Assembly (NCBI GenBank): GCA_000697475.1
Contig: JNEU01000252.1
Span: 1-46,427 of the forward strand
DNA: 46,427 bases
Source: Lichtheimia corymbifera B2541
Lineage: Eukaryota > Mucoromycota > Mucoromycetes > Mucorales > Lichtheimiaceae
Direction: 5' to 3'
Shown here: positions 11,638 to 23,760 of the stretch, piece by piece
How positions within the stretch are numbered: position 1 is the first letter of the stretch
How the letters are laid out: every line of letters starts with the position of its first letter
The notes under the pieces: model-generated
The model's input: the letters and a program-made list of their open reading frames with translations, nothing else
What the model was told of the DNA's origin: nothing
Database searches by the model: none
Program-made: the position numbers and the translations under genes

Positions 11638-13751
11638 TCATTCACTTTCAATCTCGACATTTGATATATGGTCTTGTAGTATCGCAACTAAATCCTTTGG
11701 AACGGCGCATTGAAGATGGAGATATTTTAAATTCCGGAATTTACACAAAGCAACAAGGTCGTTGTCAGATAAAGAGGATGCTCCAATCCTAAGGCATTTC
11801 AGATTCGGGTGTAGCCGCAAAGTCTTCAAAAGGCCATGAGCCATCTCAGATCCATCAACACCAAGAGTGAGCTCATTTAGAGCGGGGAAGCCTCGGCCTA
11901 TCTCTTCCAGTGATGATAAGCAATCCTTGGAGATGGTATCAGCGGATAAATGGAACTTCTTGAGGCATCTTAATTGAGACAAAAATGGTATCCATACCTT
12001 GGCGGATGTCTCCACGTATTTCCACATGTGTATAATAACTTCTTCAAGTGTCGAATGCTCCCCCATTGCAATATGATATTCAAAGAATTGTTGAATGCCC
12101 GTGCTGTAGCGGCCTCCCGTTTCATTGTGTGTATCGATTTCGAACCTGGAGAGGTGCTTCAAGCTGACCATGGCGTTTGCAATATCAGGCTGGCAATTCG
12201 AATCCAGGATACGGATAGCATTGATATTGGATGCGTTCAATAGAATCCATTGAATAAAAGGCGTGGCTTGGGTCTCATCCATCATCCAGAGATCAAAGTT
12301 GACTAGTCGCTTAAAAGATGCCTCTGATTGTTGTTGTGATGGGTCATCATGTGCGAAAGATAGACTGCCTGCTCGATCGTTGCATTGCATAACTTTTCCA
12401 TTCGATAATTCCCAAAGCCCGTCGTGGTCCTTTCTGATCTTCCCATTAAAATCAATCATCTGCAGTGATTTCCTTTGCTGGTACAGGAACTGGATCAAAT
12501 CGTCTTGCTGAAAGGAGCTTTCTTCATCACCTAAATGGACCGATACCATCCCTCTGCGATTCGGATAAACAGTCAATGGATCTGGTGTTGTGTAATCAAG
12601 CCGTTTAGGACCATAGAAAAGCCTCTGAAGATAAGGACAGTGCTCTTGTAAAACAGTCAAAATACGAGATTCAGGCATTGGCGAAACCTCAAGTATCAAC
12701 AAGGATGGAAATCGGCTGAGGACATCGACCATATTATCATAGGCGAGAGCTGCTTCTGATATGCCGTAAAGTGCTAGAGATATCATCTTGGGGTAACTTG
12801 CTGTAGACGACGATGGCATGATGACCTCCACATCAGACGTTTCTAGTGATTCAAGGCTTGGACATGTCTCCAGGATATCACGTAATTGGATGGAAGGGCA
12901 ATGCAAGATGGTGAGGTGGGTCAACGACTGAGCGACCAATTCTAAACCAATGATAAACGGGCGCCGAGGAGTGGTTGGATCACCTAATAATCAAAATGAG
13001 CCATTCGTATCGTTTATGTCGCATTACACAATGCATACTTACAATGTAACTCTAGTTCTTTTAGATTCGAAAAGCGTGCGCGAGAAAAGAGATCATCCAA
13101 ATGAACATCAGTCATAGTGCCTTGCAACTTTTGGATATAAGGTGCAAATCGAATAAGCTGCGTGTGACCATTGCTGATTGTGTCCTTTTGCATAAAGCTG
13201 AATCGCAAGCCCTTGTGTTGCTGCAAGATGCGTTTCTGCCACGCAAGTGACACATAAAGGTATTCGCACCGTGATTCATAATAGTAATCGGGCTCGATCC
13301 TTGGTATAATATTGGTGATGACGATATCCAATGGAAGCTGGCTGATGAAGTCGATGCGTTTGCTGTTGTTGGTTGCTACTGTTAATCGATGTTGCTGAAG
13401 CTGTTTATAATATGGATCTGATTTAGGCACTGCTTCAAGCCCTTGATCGTATATGGAAATTGCTGCATCGTAGTGTCCTTTTTGACAATACACGTCTCCT
13501 GTACACAAGTATCCAAGGCTTGATACAGGTAATATGGCTATTATTGCGACTGCATCACGTAAAGCTGTATCAAACTGAGCACTACTGGCTAGCAACGTGG
13601 CACGTTCATTGAGGAGTTGGGCGAATTGCTGTGCTGTTTGCTGCAAAGTCTTTGTTACTGCTGCAATTCGGTTGCCGTCATTACAATGTTGAGCTGTGAC
13701 AATGGGGTGCTCCAGTAATTCGGACCAGTTAATGTTGTCTTCAATGAGCAT
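11638..13751 (-). CDS. F-box/TPR/LRR protein gene 3, intact (684 aa)
   Basis: Two exons: 13751-13043 and 12983-11638, with a 59 bp intron (GTAAGT..TTAG, phase 1). The joined frame is 684 codons without a break. ATG at 13749-13751 (MLIEDNI) was chosen because all paralogues start at the same place. Residues 46-115 form a TPR-like unit (DAAISIYDQGLEAVPKSDPYY). Residues 132-176 are an F-box (LPLDIVITNIIPR..YLYVSLAWQKRIL). From about 230 to the end there are irregular leucine-rich repeats (LRDILETCPSLESL, LSRFPSLLILE, FPALNELTLG). F-box proteins hand substrates, here probably held by the LRR, to the SCF ubiquitin ligase via SKP1. The substrate is unknown. It has no counterpart of the second intron of genes 2 and 5. 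It is the only member of the array here that can make a full protein. Confidence 0.85.
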
Positions 13752-13802
13752 TCGTTGTGTATGAGCGTAAGCGAAAACAAAGTAAAAGAGCAAAGAAAAT
13801 AA

Positions 13803-13870
13803 ATGTCAGTGGAGTTTGTGCCCACAATGGCTGATGCATTGAAATACTGGTTACACACACTTTGACTGCA
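13803..13870 (-). promoter_or_regulatory. Conserved upstream block of F-box gene 3
   Basis: GTCAGTGGAGTTTG and CTGGTTACACACACTTTGA with a longer spacer, 52-120 bp upstream of the start codon. The wording is more diverged than at genes 1, 2 and 5, yet both halves are kept. Confidence 0.45.
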
Positions 13871-14331
13871 CGCATTAAGCTGTTACATGACTTATGAATA
13901 ATACTTCTTGCTATTTGTGATGGGGGTGGAAAACATACACTCGAGTGCATCTAATTATGTGATGGAGTCAGTTAACGAGCAACCAAGGGTGGGACATCAA
14001 ATAGCTTTTGCCCTTCTCTCTAGACTAATACTACATCATATATTGCACTACTAATAAATCTTCCAATGCAAAGTGTTCATGAGAACTTGTAATTGACACG
14101 CTTTGTGCCCCCGATTTATTTGCCCATTGCACGTGCACCGCGTTAAGATGTCATATAACGTAGTTGAGAAGCTTCATTGAGTATTATTCACATACTTGCT
14201 GGTGAGTACTTTGGGAAGAGCTTAAACATTCAACTGGGGGAATTCATGAGGATCACGGATGCTATCGTAAAGATAATGCGATTGCCTCTTACACAAAGGT
14301 GCTATTAGGGGAAATATGCATACACCCTTGA
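13871..14331. other. Intergenic spacer
   Basis: AT-rich upstream region of F-box gene 3 and 3' flank of gene 4. Nothing recognisable. Confidence 0.45.
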
Positions 14332-16442
14332 TTATCCTTTATCTATCACAACTTTGGATCCAGCCATACGCATTACTTTCATTATATTCTCTGGAACATT
14401 ACATCGAAGATAAAGACGCTCTAATTGGGTAGATAATTAATATGAGGATAAGGCTGCTACTGGGCATTGAATCTGATCCGATCCTCAGGCATTCAAGATT
14501 CGAATGCTGAGAAAAAGATTCCAGGATGCCGTAACCAATATCGCCACCAGGAGTACCAAGAGTTAACTCTTCTAAATCTTTGCACCCTCGTCCTATCGCA
14601 TTCATGGCCCAGAAACAGTCTACAGGAATGGAACTAGCGTGTAATTTCAGGTTCTTGAGACCTTGTAGCTTGGTAATTAAAGGTATCCACGTTGCCTCAG
14701 GTGTCATCGTTTCGGTGGTTATGATGATTTCTTTGAGTGTTGACTCTCCCCCGATTCCACTATGATACTGCAAGAACCGAACGATCCCGCCACAACTGTC
14801 GTCTCTAGACTTTGATTGATCTCTAACTTGGAAAGCTGCTTCAAATTGATCATGGCGTTTGCAACACCCGGTTGAAAAGATGATTCGTCGATAGTGATGT
14901 CTTTGAGGTTCGGAGCGTCCGATATCAACCATGCAATAATATCAAGAGATGAAGATGGCTCAGTATCGGAAATATTGATGCGGGATAGTTGCACAAATGA
15001 AGCCTCTGTCCCAGCTGGGTCACTTTCAGGAGATAAAGGGATAGAATACTCTCTCTGCTGTACTACTCTTCCACTTTGCAGTTTCCAAAAAGCATCCACG
15101 CCGTGATCTTCGATATCACCGTTAAATACGATCTCTTCCAATGAATCACGGTGCAAATACAGGAAATGGATCAGGTCATCTTGTATAAAGGTGTTTTCGA
15201 CATATCCTCCTTCTAGGCGAGCAAAGGTGATCCCTTTTCGATGTGGTGGATGGACATCAATGAAATTGTCTGAACAGTAATAATGTCTCACCCCGTAATA
15301 AAGGACTTGTAGATAAGGACAATGCTCGTGCAGCGTCGTCAGGAGAACGGATTCAGGCATTGGCGTAATCTCAAATGACAATAAAGAAGGAAACCGTCTG
15401 AGTAAATCATACATCTCATCAAAATCGGTTCCAAATTCTGGTACGTCATGAAGTGCGAGGTGCTTGATCTTGGGATAAGGCAAGAATGGCAGTGCTGACA
15501 TGACAATGTCCACATCCTCTGTGATCAGAGATACAAGGTTCGAACACGATTCCAGGATATCGCCTATGTGAAGACCATGCTCCCGCCCAACAACTTCCAC
15601 GTGCGTCAATGAACCAGAAATCATTTGTAGACCATTTAGTAATGGAACGCGAAGGGTTGTACAATCGCCTAATGAAGATAAAAAAGGTGTCATTAGAATC
15701 CATATCGCACACAGGCACCGTCATCCATACTCACAAAATATTTCCACCTCCTTAACATTAGAAAAGTGTCCTCGAGTAAAAAGGTCTTCCAACTTTGCAT
15801 GATCATAGACAACGCCTGATAACTTTTGAACATAAGGTGCGAATCGAACAAGTAGATCATGACCTGTCTTGAATGTCGACTTCTCTAAGCCAAAATGGTA
15901 GTCCAAGCCTTCGGGTTGCTGCACGATCCGCTCTTGCCATGCACGTGATACATAAGGTACTCGGGCCTTTCTTCACCACCAGAAGAGAACCAGTTTTGTA
16001 CCCTTGGTAAAATATTGGTGATGACGATATCCAATGGAAGCTGGCTGATGAAGTCGATGCGTTTGCTGTTGTTGGTTACCCCTGTCATGCGATGTTGTTG
16101 AAGTTGCTGATAATATGGATCTGATTCGAGTACTGCTTCAAGCCCTTGATCATATATGGAAATAGCTGCTGTATAACGTCCTTGTTGACAATACACGTCT
16201 CCCATGCACAAATATCCAAGCCCTGATCTCGGTATTATGGCGTCTATTGCTGCTGCATCACGTAACGCTGTATCAAACTGAGCACTGTTGGCGTAAAGCA
16301 AGGCACGGTCGTTGAGGAGTTTGGTGCATAGGTATGCTACTTGCTGAATAGACTCCGTTGTCATGGCAATTCGGTTGCCGTCATCACCATGTTCAGCTGT
16401 GAGCTTGGTGGGCAGCAGTAATTCAGGCCAGGCAATGTTCAT
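14332..16442 (-). pseudogene. F-box/TPR/LRR protein gene 4, several frameshifts
   Basis: Start ATG at 16440-16442 (MNIAWPELL). It has a TPR-like segment and an F-box (LPLDIVITNILPR). An intron is at 15669-15734 (GTGAGT..TTAG, phase 1). LRRs run to a stop near 14332 (VVIDKG). Breaks seen by comparison with paralogues: one A missing from an AAA run near 15953 inside the F-box; a one-base shift near 14815 in the LRRs; another near 14428 before the last repeat. With at least three shifts it is very probably dead. Unlike genes 1, 2, 3 and 5, its upstream DNA lacks the GAGGAGTTTG / GTTACACACA block, so promoter loss or rearrangement may have preceded the decay. Confidence 0.8.
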
Positions 16443-17649
16443 TGTGGCTGTAATTTGTATGGTGTATGTGTCTGTCCGTATTAAAGGAAAGGATTGGTGT
16501 CGAAGCTAAGCATGACTCGGTGGAATTCCAGCACAAACGAACCCAGCCTCTCAATTGATGTCGGTAGCCCAATCCTAGAATAGCTGCATAAATCTAGTTT
16601 CAACTTGACCACTATGCTTTGAGGTATCATCGTGAACGATTGGCGCATTCCCAATATCCCAATTGCAAGCTATTCCATGGCAACTGCTATTATCATTGTG
16701 CAACCTGTCAGCCATGTACAACCATCATCATCTAGCCCATGCATATAATCCGCCATCATGTATCAACTGCCACCTCACGTCTATCCATTCACTTATCTTT
16801 TCCATTCCCTTCATTCATCACTTAGAGTGATAGTTGAACGATACTAAGAGATATAAAACAACTTTTGCATACAGCTTTTTAAGCTCCCAGTCATCTAGTA
16901 ACTCATTTGTATATGGGATCATTTGTTGTCCTGGTTCTCATTGATAGACCTCTGTGGGTATGGAATGCCTGCGATGTGTCTTTTTATCATACAGAGCATA
17001 TTGGTCTGAGCAGCATATACCAATATCAATCCTAAGCAGGACGCATAGATATACAACATATGCCGAAGTAATATCAGGATTGAAGCTACACGTGATCATC
17101 ATCATCGCTTTCCATAGCGGCTGGGTGGGAATGGTGTAACGTGCAGGGCAGTGAAAAGCGGCACGTTGGGTCAGAGTGAAATTCTGCCGCTCTTTCTCGT
17201 TTACTCTTTTTCTTCAACCGCATTGCCCTCAACTGCACATTGGCCTCCGTTCACAACGATTTATTCTCAAACGATGACAGCGCGTACATGGCATCTTTGG
17301 CACTCGCTCTTTCTGCAGTTTGCAATGGACAGTCAGGAAGATTAAGGGCTCGAATTCTTTTTCAAGCTTGGTACATAACAACGAGCAACCAGTTCCAAGA
17401 GACGTCTTTTTGGTGTGGTACTGCAACATGTCGATCAACTTTATCTATCACACAGTAGCCATCGGAACAATGGTTATCATCACCTCTCCATGTACCTACG
17501 ATACGCGCCATCATCCAGCAGCACGTTGCTATGAGGGATTTGTATTACCATTCACCAATTCGCTAAGGTACAAGAGAGAAGGGTTGGACCCATCGATCAA
17601 GCAACGATGATCAGCAATGAGGTTCATTTAGTGAGGCATACACCGTGAT
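16443..17649. other. Intergenic, no gene recognised
   Basis: Upstream flank of F-box gene 4. A segment near 17210-17340 (CTTTTTCTTCAACCGCATTGCC..CAACTG) weakly recalls the start of the repeat at 19085. Short open frames are without domains. Confidence 0.4.
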
Positions 17650-18165
17650 GGTGAAGAAGGAGGATGGTATATATGACAACTGCTGATACCCATCATCAAG
17701 TACACGCCAACACAAACGATCCTCACATATGCAACATGGCTTTTATCATGACCTGACTGGGCTGCAGTGGAAAGAGATTGACCAACCGCTGAGTGGAGAA
17801 GAAAGCATACCAACAGCGACTACATGCCTGTTTCGATCAACATCTTGGACTTGCAATGGCTATGGGTGGATGGATGGATGCGATCAAGAGCAGTTATGAG
17901 GAATCCTAGAACGTCGTCATTAGGAAGGATGGATCACGGCACGTGGATACGGATGAGGATGGTGATGGATCGGATGGCATTGACGACAAGGCTTACATTA
18001 TGGCAAAAGGCGGCTTACAGCCATGGATGATATTGGATACTCGAACCAAATCACCAGCAACAACTACTTTGGAATCCAGGATGAAGGTTTTTTATAGCGG
18101 CAGACACCGAGAATACGACAGCACAATGATACCCATGGACTCTATGTACTTTTCACCCATACATA
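17650..18165 (+). repeat. Interspersed repeat copy 2 (relative of 19530-20010)
   Basis: It aligns by eye with 19530-20010. Shared words are AGATTGACCA..G, GATGGAGAAGGAAGCATA-like, TGGATGGATG, CAGCCATGGATG.TATTGG, ATGAAGG.TTTTTATAGCGGCAG-like and ACAGCACA.TTATCCC-like. Coding potential is weak and broken in both copies. Confidence 0.55.
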
Positions 18166-18404
18166 CACAATTTGGATATGTCGTTGTCTCCCCATATATA
18201 CTTGTTAAATGCCTACATTAAATGACTACGTATTCGATTCAGTATCATGGTGTCTAATTCTATCAGCTCGTCTGTGCCATACGTTGACTACTTGGTTGAT
18301 TTGGGATTGAAAGAAGAATAGTGATCTGAAGTTTGGAAAATGGTATAGGATCATTCTCCCATCACGCTTACAGCATATGTAAAAACATAAAGGTGCCTGT
18401 TTCT

Positions 18405-19025
18405 CCAAATCTTCATAATGATGTGTAGAGGCGTTATGCGAACGATGTTGATCAGCATGACCGAGAGCACGTCCTGGCCAAGTTTCGAAGTTGCGATGGG
18501 CAATATCGGCGCGCACGGCGCGTACAACCTATTTATGTTTTCACCCATTCGTCGTCTCTCCTGTATTCAAAGTTTTCATAATGAACTCTGGGGACTTTAT
18601 GGAACGAAATTGCTCGGCGTGGTCGAAATGGTGTTGTGTGAAAGTTTCAGGCTCGAGGTGGGCAATCTCGTGGAGCAGGAGCGTCTACCCTACTTTTCTC
18701 TTACATTTGGGCTGGCCGGCATTCAAAATGTTCATTATGAACCATACGGTTTTTAAATGAATGAAGTTGATCAGCATGTGTAAGAGTACCGTCTGACCAA
18801 GTTTCAAGTGCTAGGTGGGGGATCCCAAGAAACTACATACTAATCGACATTTTTATCAATCCGGCGCTTTCCCAATTTTCATCCGTCATAGTCAATCCCA
18901 CATTATGCTCTCCCTTTCGAAATTTTCAAATGAAGCGTGGGTTCTTTATTAATACAAAGTTGTTCAGCATGTCCTAGAGCACCTTGTGTGCAAGTTTCAG
19001 GTTTGAGAGAGGCAATCCCAATATC
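18405..19025 (+). repeat. Four direct copies of a ~105 bp motif
   Basis: Copies begin near 18405, 18568, 18724 and 18919. Each opens with a C(A)AA..TTTTCATAATGAA-like word. In the middle comes TTGATCAGCATG(T/A)CC.AGAG, then CAAGTTTCAGG, and at the end GAGGTGGGCAATCCC-like. Spacing is irregular (about 163, 156 and 195 bp). Each copy is degenerate, so the array is old or assembled from dispersed copies. No known RNA or satellite was recognised. Confidence 0.6.
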
Positions 19026-19084
19026 ATGCATTGATATCAGCGTATATGGGTATGTCTGACTGCCTGACAGATTTAATTTCCACC

Positions 19085-20010
19085 TCTTCCACTCCCACTT
19101 TATTTCCCTCTTCTTCCCATTCTCAACTGTTGATGCATTCAAGTACAACCATCAGCTACGAACGATTGTCCTGCTTCACCATGTCAATGCAACAACTGTC
19201 TTGATCCGATTGTCTTCGACTGAATGGCAGGTTCATGGCGTTGGCACACCACTGCAGCAACACCCGCTCTCTTTCTTGACACTGCACGTTCTCTTGTACA
19301 CTCTTCTGCCACAACCAATCGTAACAGCATTCATTCCAGCAGTTGCTATTAGCGATGTCTTTAAACCATTGTTTCATACAGCACTCATACCGTTGCCACT
19401 CTACTACAACACACGCTCTTGTACACCCCTCTGCCGCAACCAAACGTAGCAGCTGTTGCTATTATCAATGTCTTTTACTCCACTGTCTCCGGTTACTTGC
19501 AGCAACTTTGCTTTGATACGTACGTATTCAAATGGATGGGATGCCATATCAGCCATCAAATGCACCGCAACACAAGCCATCTTCACCTGGTTGAGCTGCG
19601 ATGGGAGAAAATGACCAAGAAAGGATTGACCAGCAAGCCAGATGGAGAAGGAAGCATATCAGCAGCTATTTTCAACCAACATATTGGATCTGATGGATGG
19701 ATGTATTCAAGTGCAGTGATGAGACATCCTGGAATGTTGCTTTGGTTACTTGGAGCGAGCGTCGTCCGCAGGAACGATCACGTGGATAAGGCTGAGGATG
19801 ATGATGGATTGGATGGGATTGACGAAATGGATGATATCTTGGCCAAAGGAGCTTTACAGCCATGGATGCTATTGGGAATATTCAAGTCAATGTATGCAGC
19901 AGCTATGTCACAATCATGGATGAAGGATGTTTATGGCGGCAGCAACCTAGAATACAGTGGCACAGTTATCCCTGTCGACTCGATGTGATTCACCCGTAGC
20001 TTATTCAATT
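19085..20010 (+). repeat. Interspersed repeat copy 3, longest version
   Basis: The left half matches 2486-2910 and the right half matches 17650-18165, so this is the fullest copy of one repeat of about 0.9 kb. It starts near TTCTTCCCATTCTCAACTG and ends near CCCTGTCGACTCGATG. A frame covering 19419-19988 is open, but no domain is recognisable and the frame is not kept in the other copies. Confidence 0.6.
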
Positions 20011-20415
20011 TACAATGCTGTTCCCTTATCATACTTTCTCGATAAACAATATACACACTACCACATGTTATTCTTTGACTATTCGATTGAATTCAACATA
20101 TTCTATAAAAGAGCACCATGCAATCAGTTTATATGCTTAAGTTGTGGATCACTGGGTTAGTTTCTGAGGAGGTGGAATAGAAACTTGAAGGTTGGAAAGC
20201 GAGATTGGATCATTTACATCCTCGTATACCGAGATGCTTTTGTTCTTTATCAGTTTGTCACAGCTTCCCAGTTTACTATTGATAGGCGAAAGGCAGGGGA
20301 GGTTTTCAAACGCTTGTATTGAAATATATCAATTCGAGAATGACGATGCCCAACATAATAAGCATGGGTCGTTGAGACTTAATTCACATGATCCAGAATA
20401 ATGAAGGTGAATGAT
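20011..20415. other. Intergenic, nothing recognised
   Basis: AT-rich spacer and 3' flank of F-box gene 5. Confidence 0.4.
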
Positions 20416-22540
20416 TTAATAAAGATCCGTCGGTAGTTTATTTATCACTATTTTCGATATATGCTTATGCAACATCTTTAATATACTCTCTGGAACATTA
20501 CATCGAAGATAGAGGTATTCTAAGCTTGAAAATGTAGTCATCAGCATAAGACTGGCAGGGCTTAATGATGTTGATCCAATTCGGAGACGTTTGAGATTCG
20601 GGTGTTGGCAAAAAGAAGCGATGATGCCTTCATTAATATCACAAGTACGCATACCAAGAGTTAACTCCTCTAAAGCGGGACAGCCTCGACCTATCTCTTC
20701 CATCGCTGGTAAGCAGTCTTCGTGGATGCCATAAACATGTAATTTCAGGCTCTTGAGGCGTTGTAGTCTGGAGATTGAAGGTATCCACGTTGCGCCAGAC
20801 ATCGTCGTTCTGGTAGTTATGATGATTTCTTCGAGCGTTGATGTGTTGCCCATTCCAATATGATGCTCCAAGAACCGAATGATTCCTTCATCATTGCTGT
20901 TTCTAGACTGCAGAGTGATCTCTAACTTGGAAGATGGATCGAGTTGATCATGGCGTTTGCGACATGCGGTTGAAGATATAATTAGTTGAGACCGATGTTC
21001 TTGACGTTGGGGGCGTTTGATATCAACCATGTGATAATATCAAGAGATAAAAATGGCCGAGTAGTCGCAAGGTCGATACTTGTTAATCCCATGAATGAAG
21101 CTTCTGACTGAGAGTTGGGTCACACTTTTAGTACATAAACATCTCGATCAGCCCCATCACCTTGCTGTACTTACGTTTCGATCATTTAATTTCCAAAGAG
21201 AATCGTCTGCCTCAAATTCACCGCCGAATTCAACCGTTTCCAATACATTCCGATGGATGTATAGGAATTGCACCAGATCGCCTTGTATGAAAAGATCTTC
21301 TATATATTCTCCTCCTAAATGAGCCGACCGAATTCCTTTTCGATTTGGATGAGCATCGATCTTCTTTGGGTGATAATTTTTGGCACCATAGTACAGGACT
21401 TGTAAATAAGGGCAATACTCGTGTAGCATCGTCAAGATACTGGAGTCGGCCGTCGGTGTAAGTTCGAAGGACAATAAAGAAGGAAACAGGCTGAGTATAT
21501 CAATCACATCATCATGGCTAGGGGCTTCTTCCGAGACGTCATGGAGTGCCAGGTGCGTGAGGTTGGGATAATGTGATGATGGCGGTGAAGATATAACAGC
21601 CTCCACACTCTCTGTTTCCAAAGATACAAGGTTTGGGCATGATTCGAGGATATCGCATAGTTCAAAAGCATGGTAGCCATCAATGTGCAGGTGCGTCAAT
21701 GAATCAGAAATCAGTTGTAGACCATGTAATGTTGGAAGATGAGGGGTTGTAGAATCACCTAATGAAAAGAAGATGTCATTCGTATCCACATCAAGTATAT
21801 AAACACTGCCATTTGTACTCACAGTAAAGATACAAGTCCTTAAGATTGGAAAATTGTGCTCGAGAAAAAGTTCATCCAACCCTGCATCCTCAAACACATT
21901 GCCTTTTAACTTTTGAACATACCGGTGCAAACCGGACTAGTAGATCATGTCCCGTCTTGAAAGTATCTGTCTCTTGGTCGAAACCTAACGTCAACCCCTT
22001 GGATTGCTGCACGATACGCTTCTGCCATGTACGTGATACGTAAAGAGGCCCATACAGCTCATTAGAAGCCAAGCACGCTGGCTCCATCCTCGGTAAAATG
22101 TTGGTGACAACAATATCCAATGGCAATTGGCTGATGAAGTCCACGCGTTTGTTGTTGCTAGTTACTGCTACTGATCTACACTGCTGTAGGTGTTGATAAT
22201 ATGGATCCGAATCGGGTACTGCTTCAAGGCCATGATCATATATGGAAATCGCTGCTGCATAATGTCCTTGTTGACAATACACGTCTCCCATACATAGATA
22301 TCCAAGCCCTGATCCAGGTAACAGGGTTCTTATGGCTGCTGCATCACGTAACGCCTTATCAAACTGAGCACTGTTGGCGAAAAGCCTGGCACGGTCATTA
22401 AGGACTTGGGCGAATTGGTGGGCTGTCTGCTGCAAAGACTCGGTTGCTGTGGCAATTCGGTTGCTGTCATTACCATGTTCAGCTGTGAGATTGGTGTTCT
22501 CCAGTAATTCAGACCAGCTAATGTGTTCGAGAACAGCCAT
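20416..22540 (-). pseudogene. F-box/TPR/LRR protein gene 5, stop and frameshifts
   Basis: Start ATG at 22538-22540 (MAVLEHISWSELL). It has a TPR-like segment and an F-box (LPLDIVVTNILPR). Intron 1 is 21759-21822 and intron 2 is 21108-21174 (GTAAGT..TCAG), both matching gene 2. LRRs run to the stop at 20416. Breaks: a one-base gain near 21920 (after RFAP), a lost T near 21866 just before intron 1, a TAA at 20982-20984 in exon 3, and a lost A in an AAA run near 20935. The promoter block is intact. The gene plus its upstream DNA is a segmental duplicate of the gene 2 unit. Confidence 0.8.
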
Positions 22541-22590
22541 TCGTCGTGGTGTGGGTAGAAGTAAAACAAAGGAGAAAAGACAAGAGCGCC

Positions 22591-22650
22591 AATGTCAGAG
22601 GAGTTTGTCGCTACCATGGTTGATGGCCTGTTACACACACGTTGATCACG
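22591..22650 (-). promoter_or_regulatory. Conserved upstream block of F-box gene 5
   Basis: GTCAGAGGAGTTTG, then GGTTGATGGCCTGTTACACACACGTTGATCA broken over the two words, 51-110 bp upstream of the start. GGTTGATGGC between the words is shared with gene 1. Confidence 0.5.
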
Positions 22651-22739
22651 CACTTGCGTTACGCCGTTGCTTCTTGCTGTTTCGAGTGGAGGTGCTTACA
22701 GGAATATATGCATATAAAATGGCCAGCTAAAAAGACAAG

Positions 22740-23760
22740 CAGTAAGGATATCAACAGTACCTTTGACGTTTCTTTACTTATTAAAGCTATGTAATAAAAA
22801 AAAACATGCGATCCAAAAAGTTTCTTCTTCCCTTTGCATTGAGCAATTGAAAGATGGAAATACTAAATATATATGTTGAAGATAATGGGGAGTTTGAGAG
22901 TTGGCAATGCTCAAGGAAAGGAGACGTGTCAAGGAATAATAAAAGATGCTTAAACCATGATCGATGTCTGTCTTGAAGAAGATCTTATGCTGAAATGAAG
23001 ACGAGAGCATTTAATCTTGTACTATCCATATGAAGCAAAGGAATGAGTTCAGACACTCACGTGGAGGCAGCTGCATTTTTTCAAGCACATGCATGATCAT
23101 CTTACGCGTGTCTGGAATAAACATGTGGCCAAAGGGATGCTGTGTAACATGGTTGCTCTGGCAAAGGGAAATAGGTACCGAGAATCTTTTTAAACGCCCA
23201 ACCTTGTTTTCTTCCACCCTCACTCGCTCCAATGGCAACTTGCCGCAACTACCTCTTTGACAGCAGATGGCTCGGTGCATTCCACCTTCTGAACAACTCA
23301 CATGCCGGAATTACGCAACCAGCATCTCTTTCCGTATGCGATCTTTGACAAGCTTTATTGGGTGACGCGAGCGTGCTGGTTTCTACGGCTAGGCCTTTTG
23401 TACGCGTCATGTTGCAACTTGGATCCTTACAAGCATATCCATCCATGATCGACACTCAGCATCACATGAGGCAGCTTGAACTGTATAACAACGATCATCC
23501 GGGTGCGTCTATATACACCAAGGTAAATAGTGGAATGGTTTGGGATGTCTTTAGAGATATGGTTCCCCTAACTTGTTTGATCATTAACAGAAACTGTTGT
23601 TGCGGTGATCCATCATTCGCTCGGGAAGTGTCACTGTTGTTTGAAGGAAAACACATTCAGGGGTATCGGTGTCAACATTGCGCCATCACGTGATCTATCA
23701 ACCGATATGAGGGTGAACAAGCATTGGGTGGGTTCCAGGGCATCATGACAACAACTTGAG
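22740..23760 (-). repeat. Segmental duplicate upstream of F-box gene 5 (relative of 9960-11160)
   Basis: It matches the upstream region of gene 2 over several long stretches, in the same order and distance from the start codon. No gene is seen in it. Confidence 0.6.

Noticed and set aside
19419..19988. 189-codon frame in the intergenic repeat
   Set aside because: The frame is not open in the related copy at 17650-18165, there is no recognisable domain, and the composition is GATGGAT-rich.
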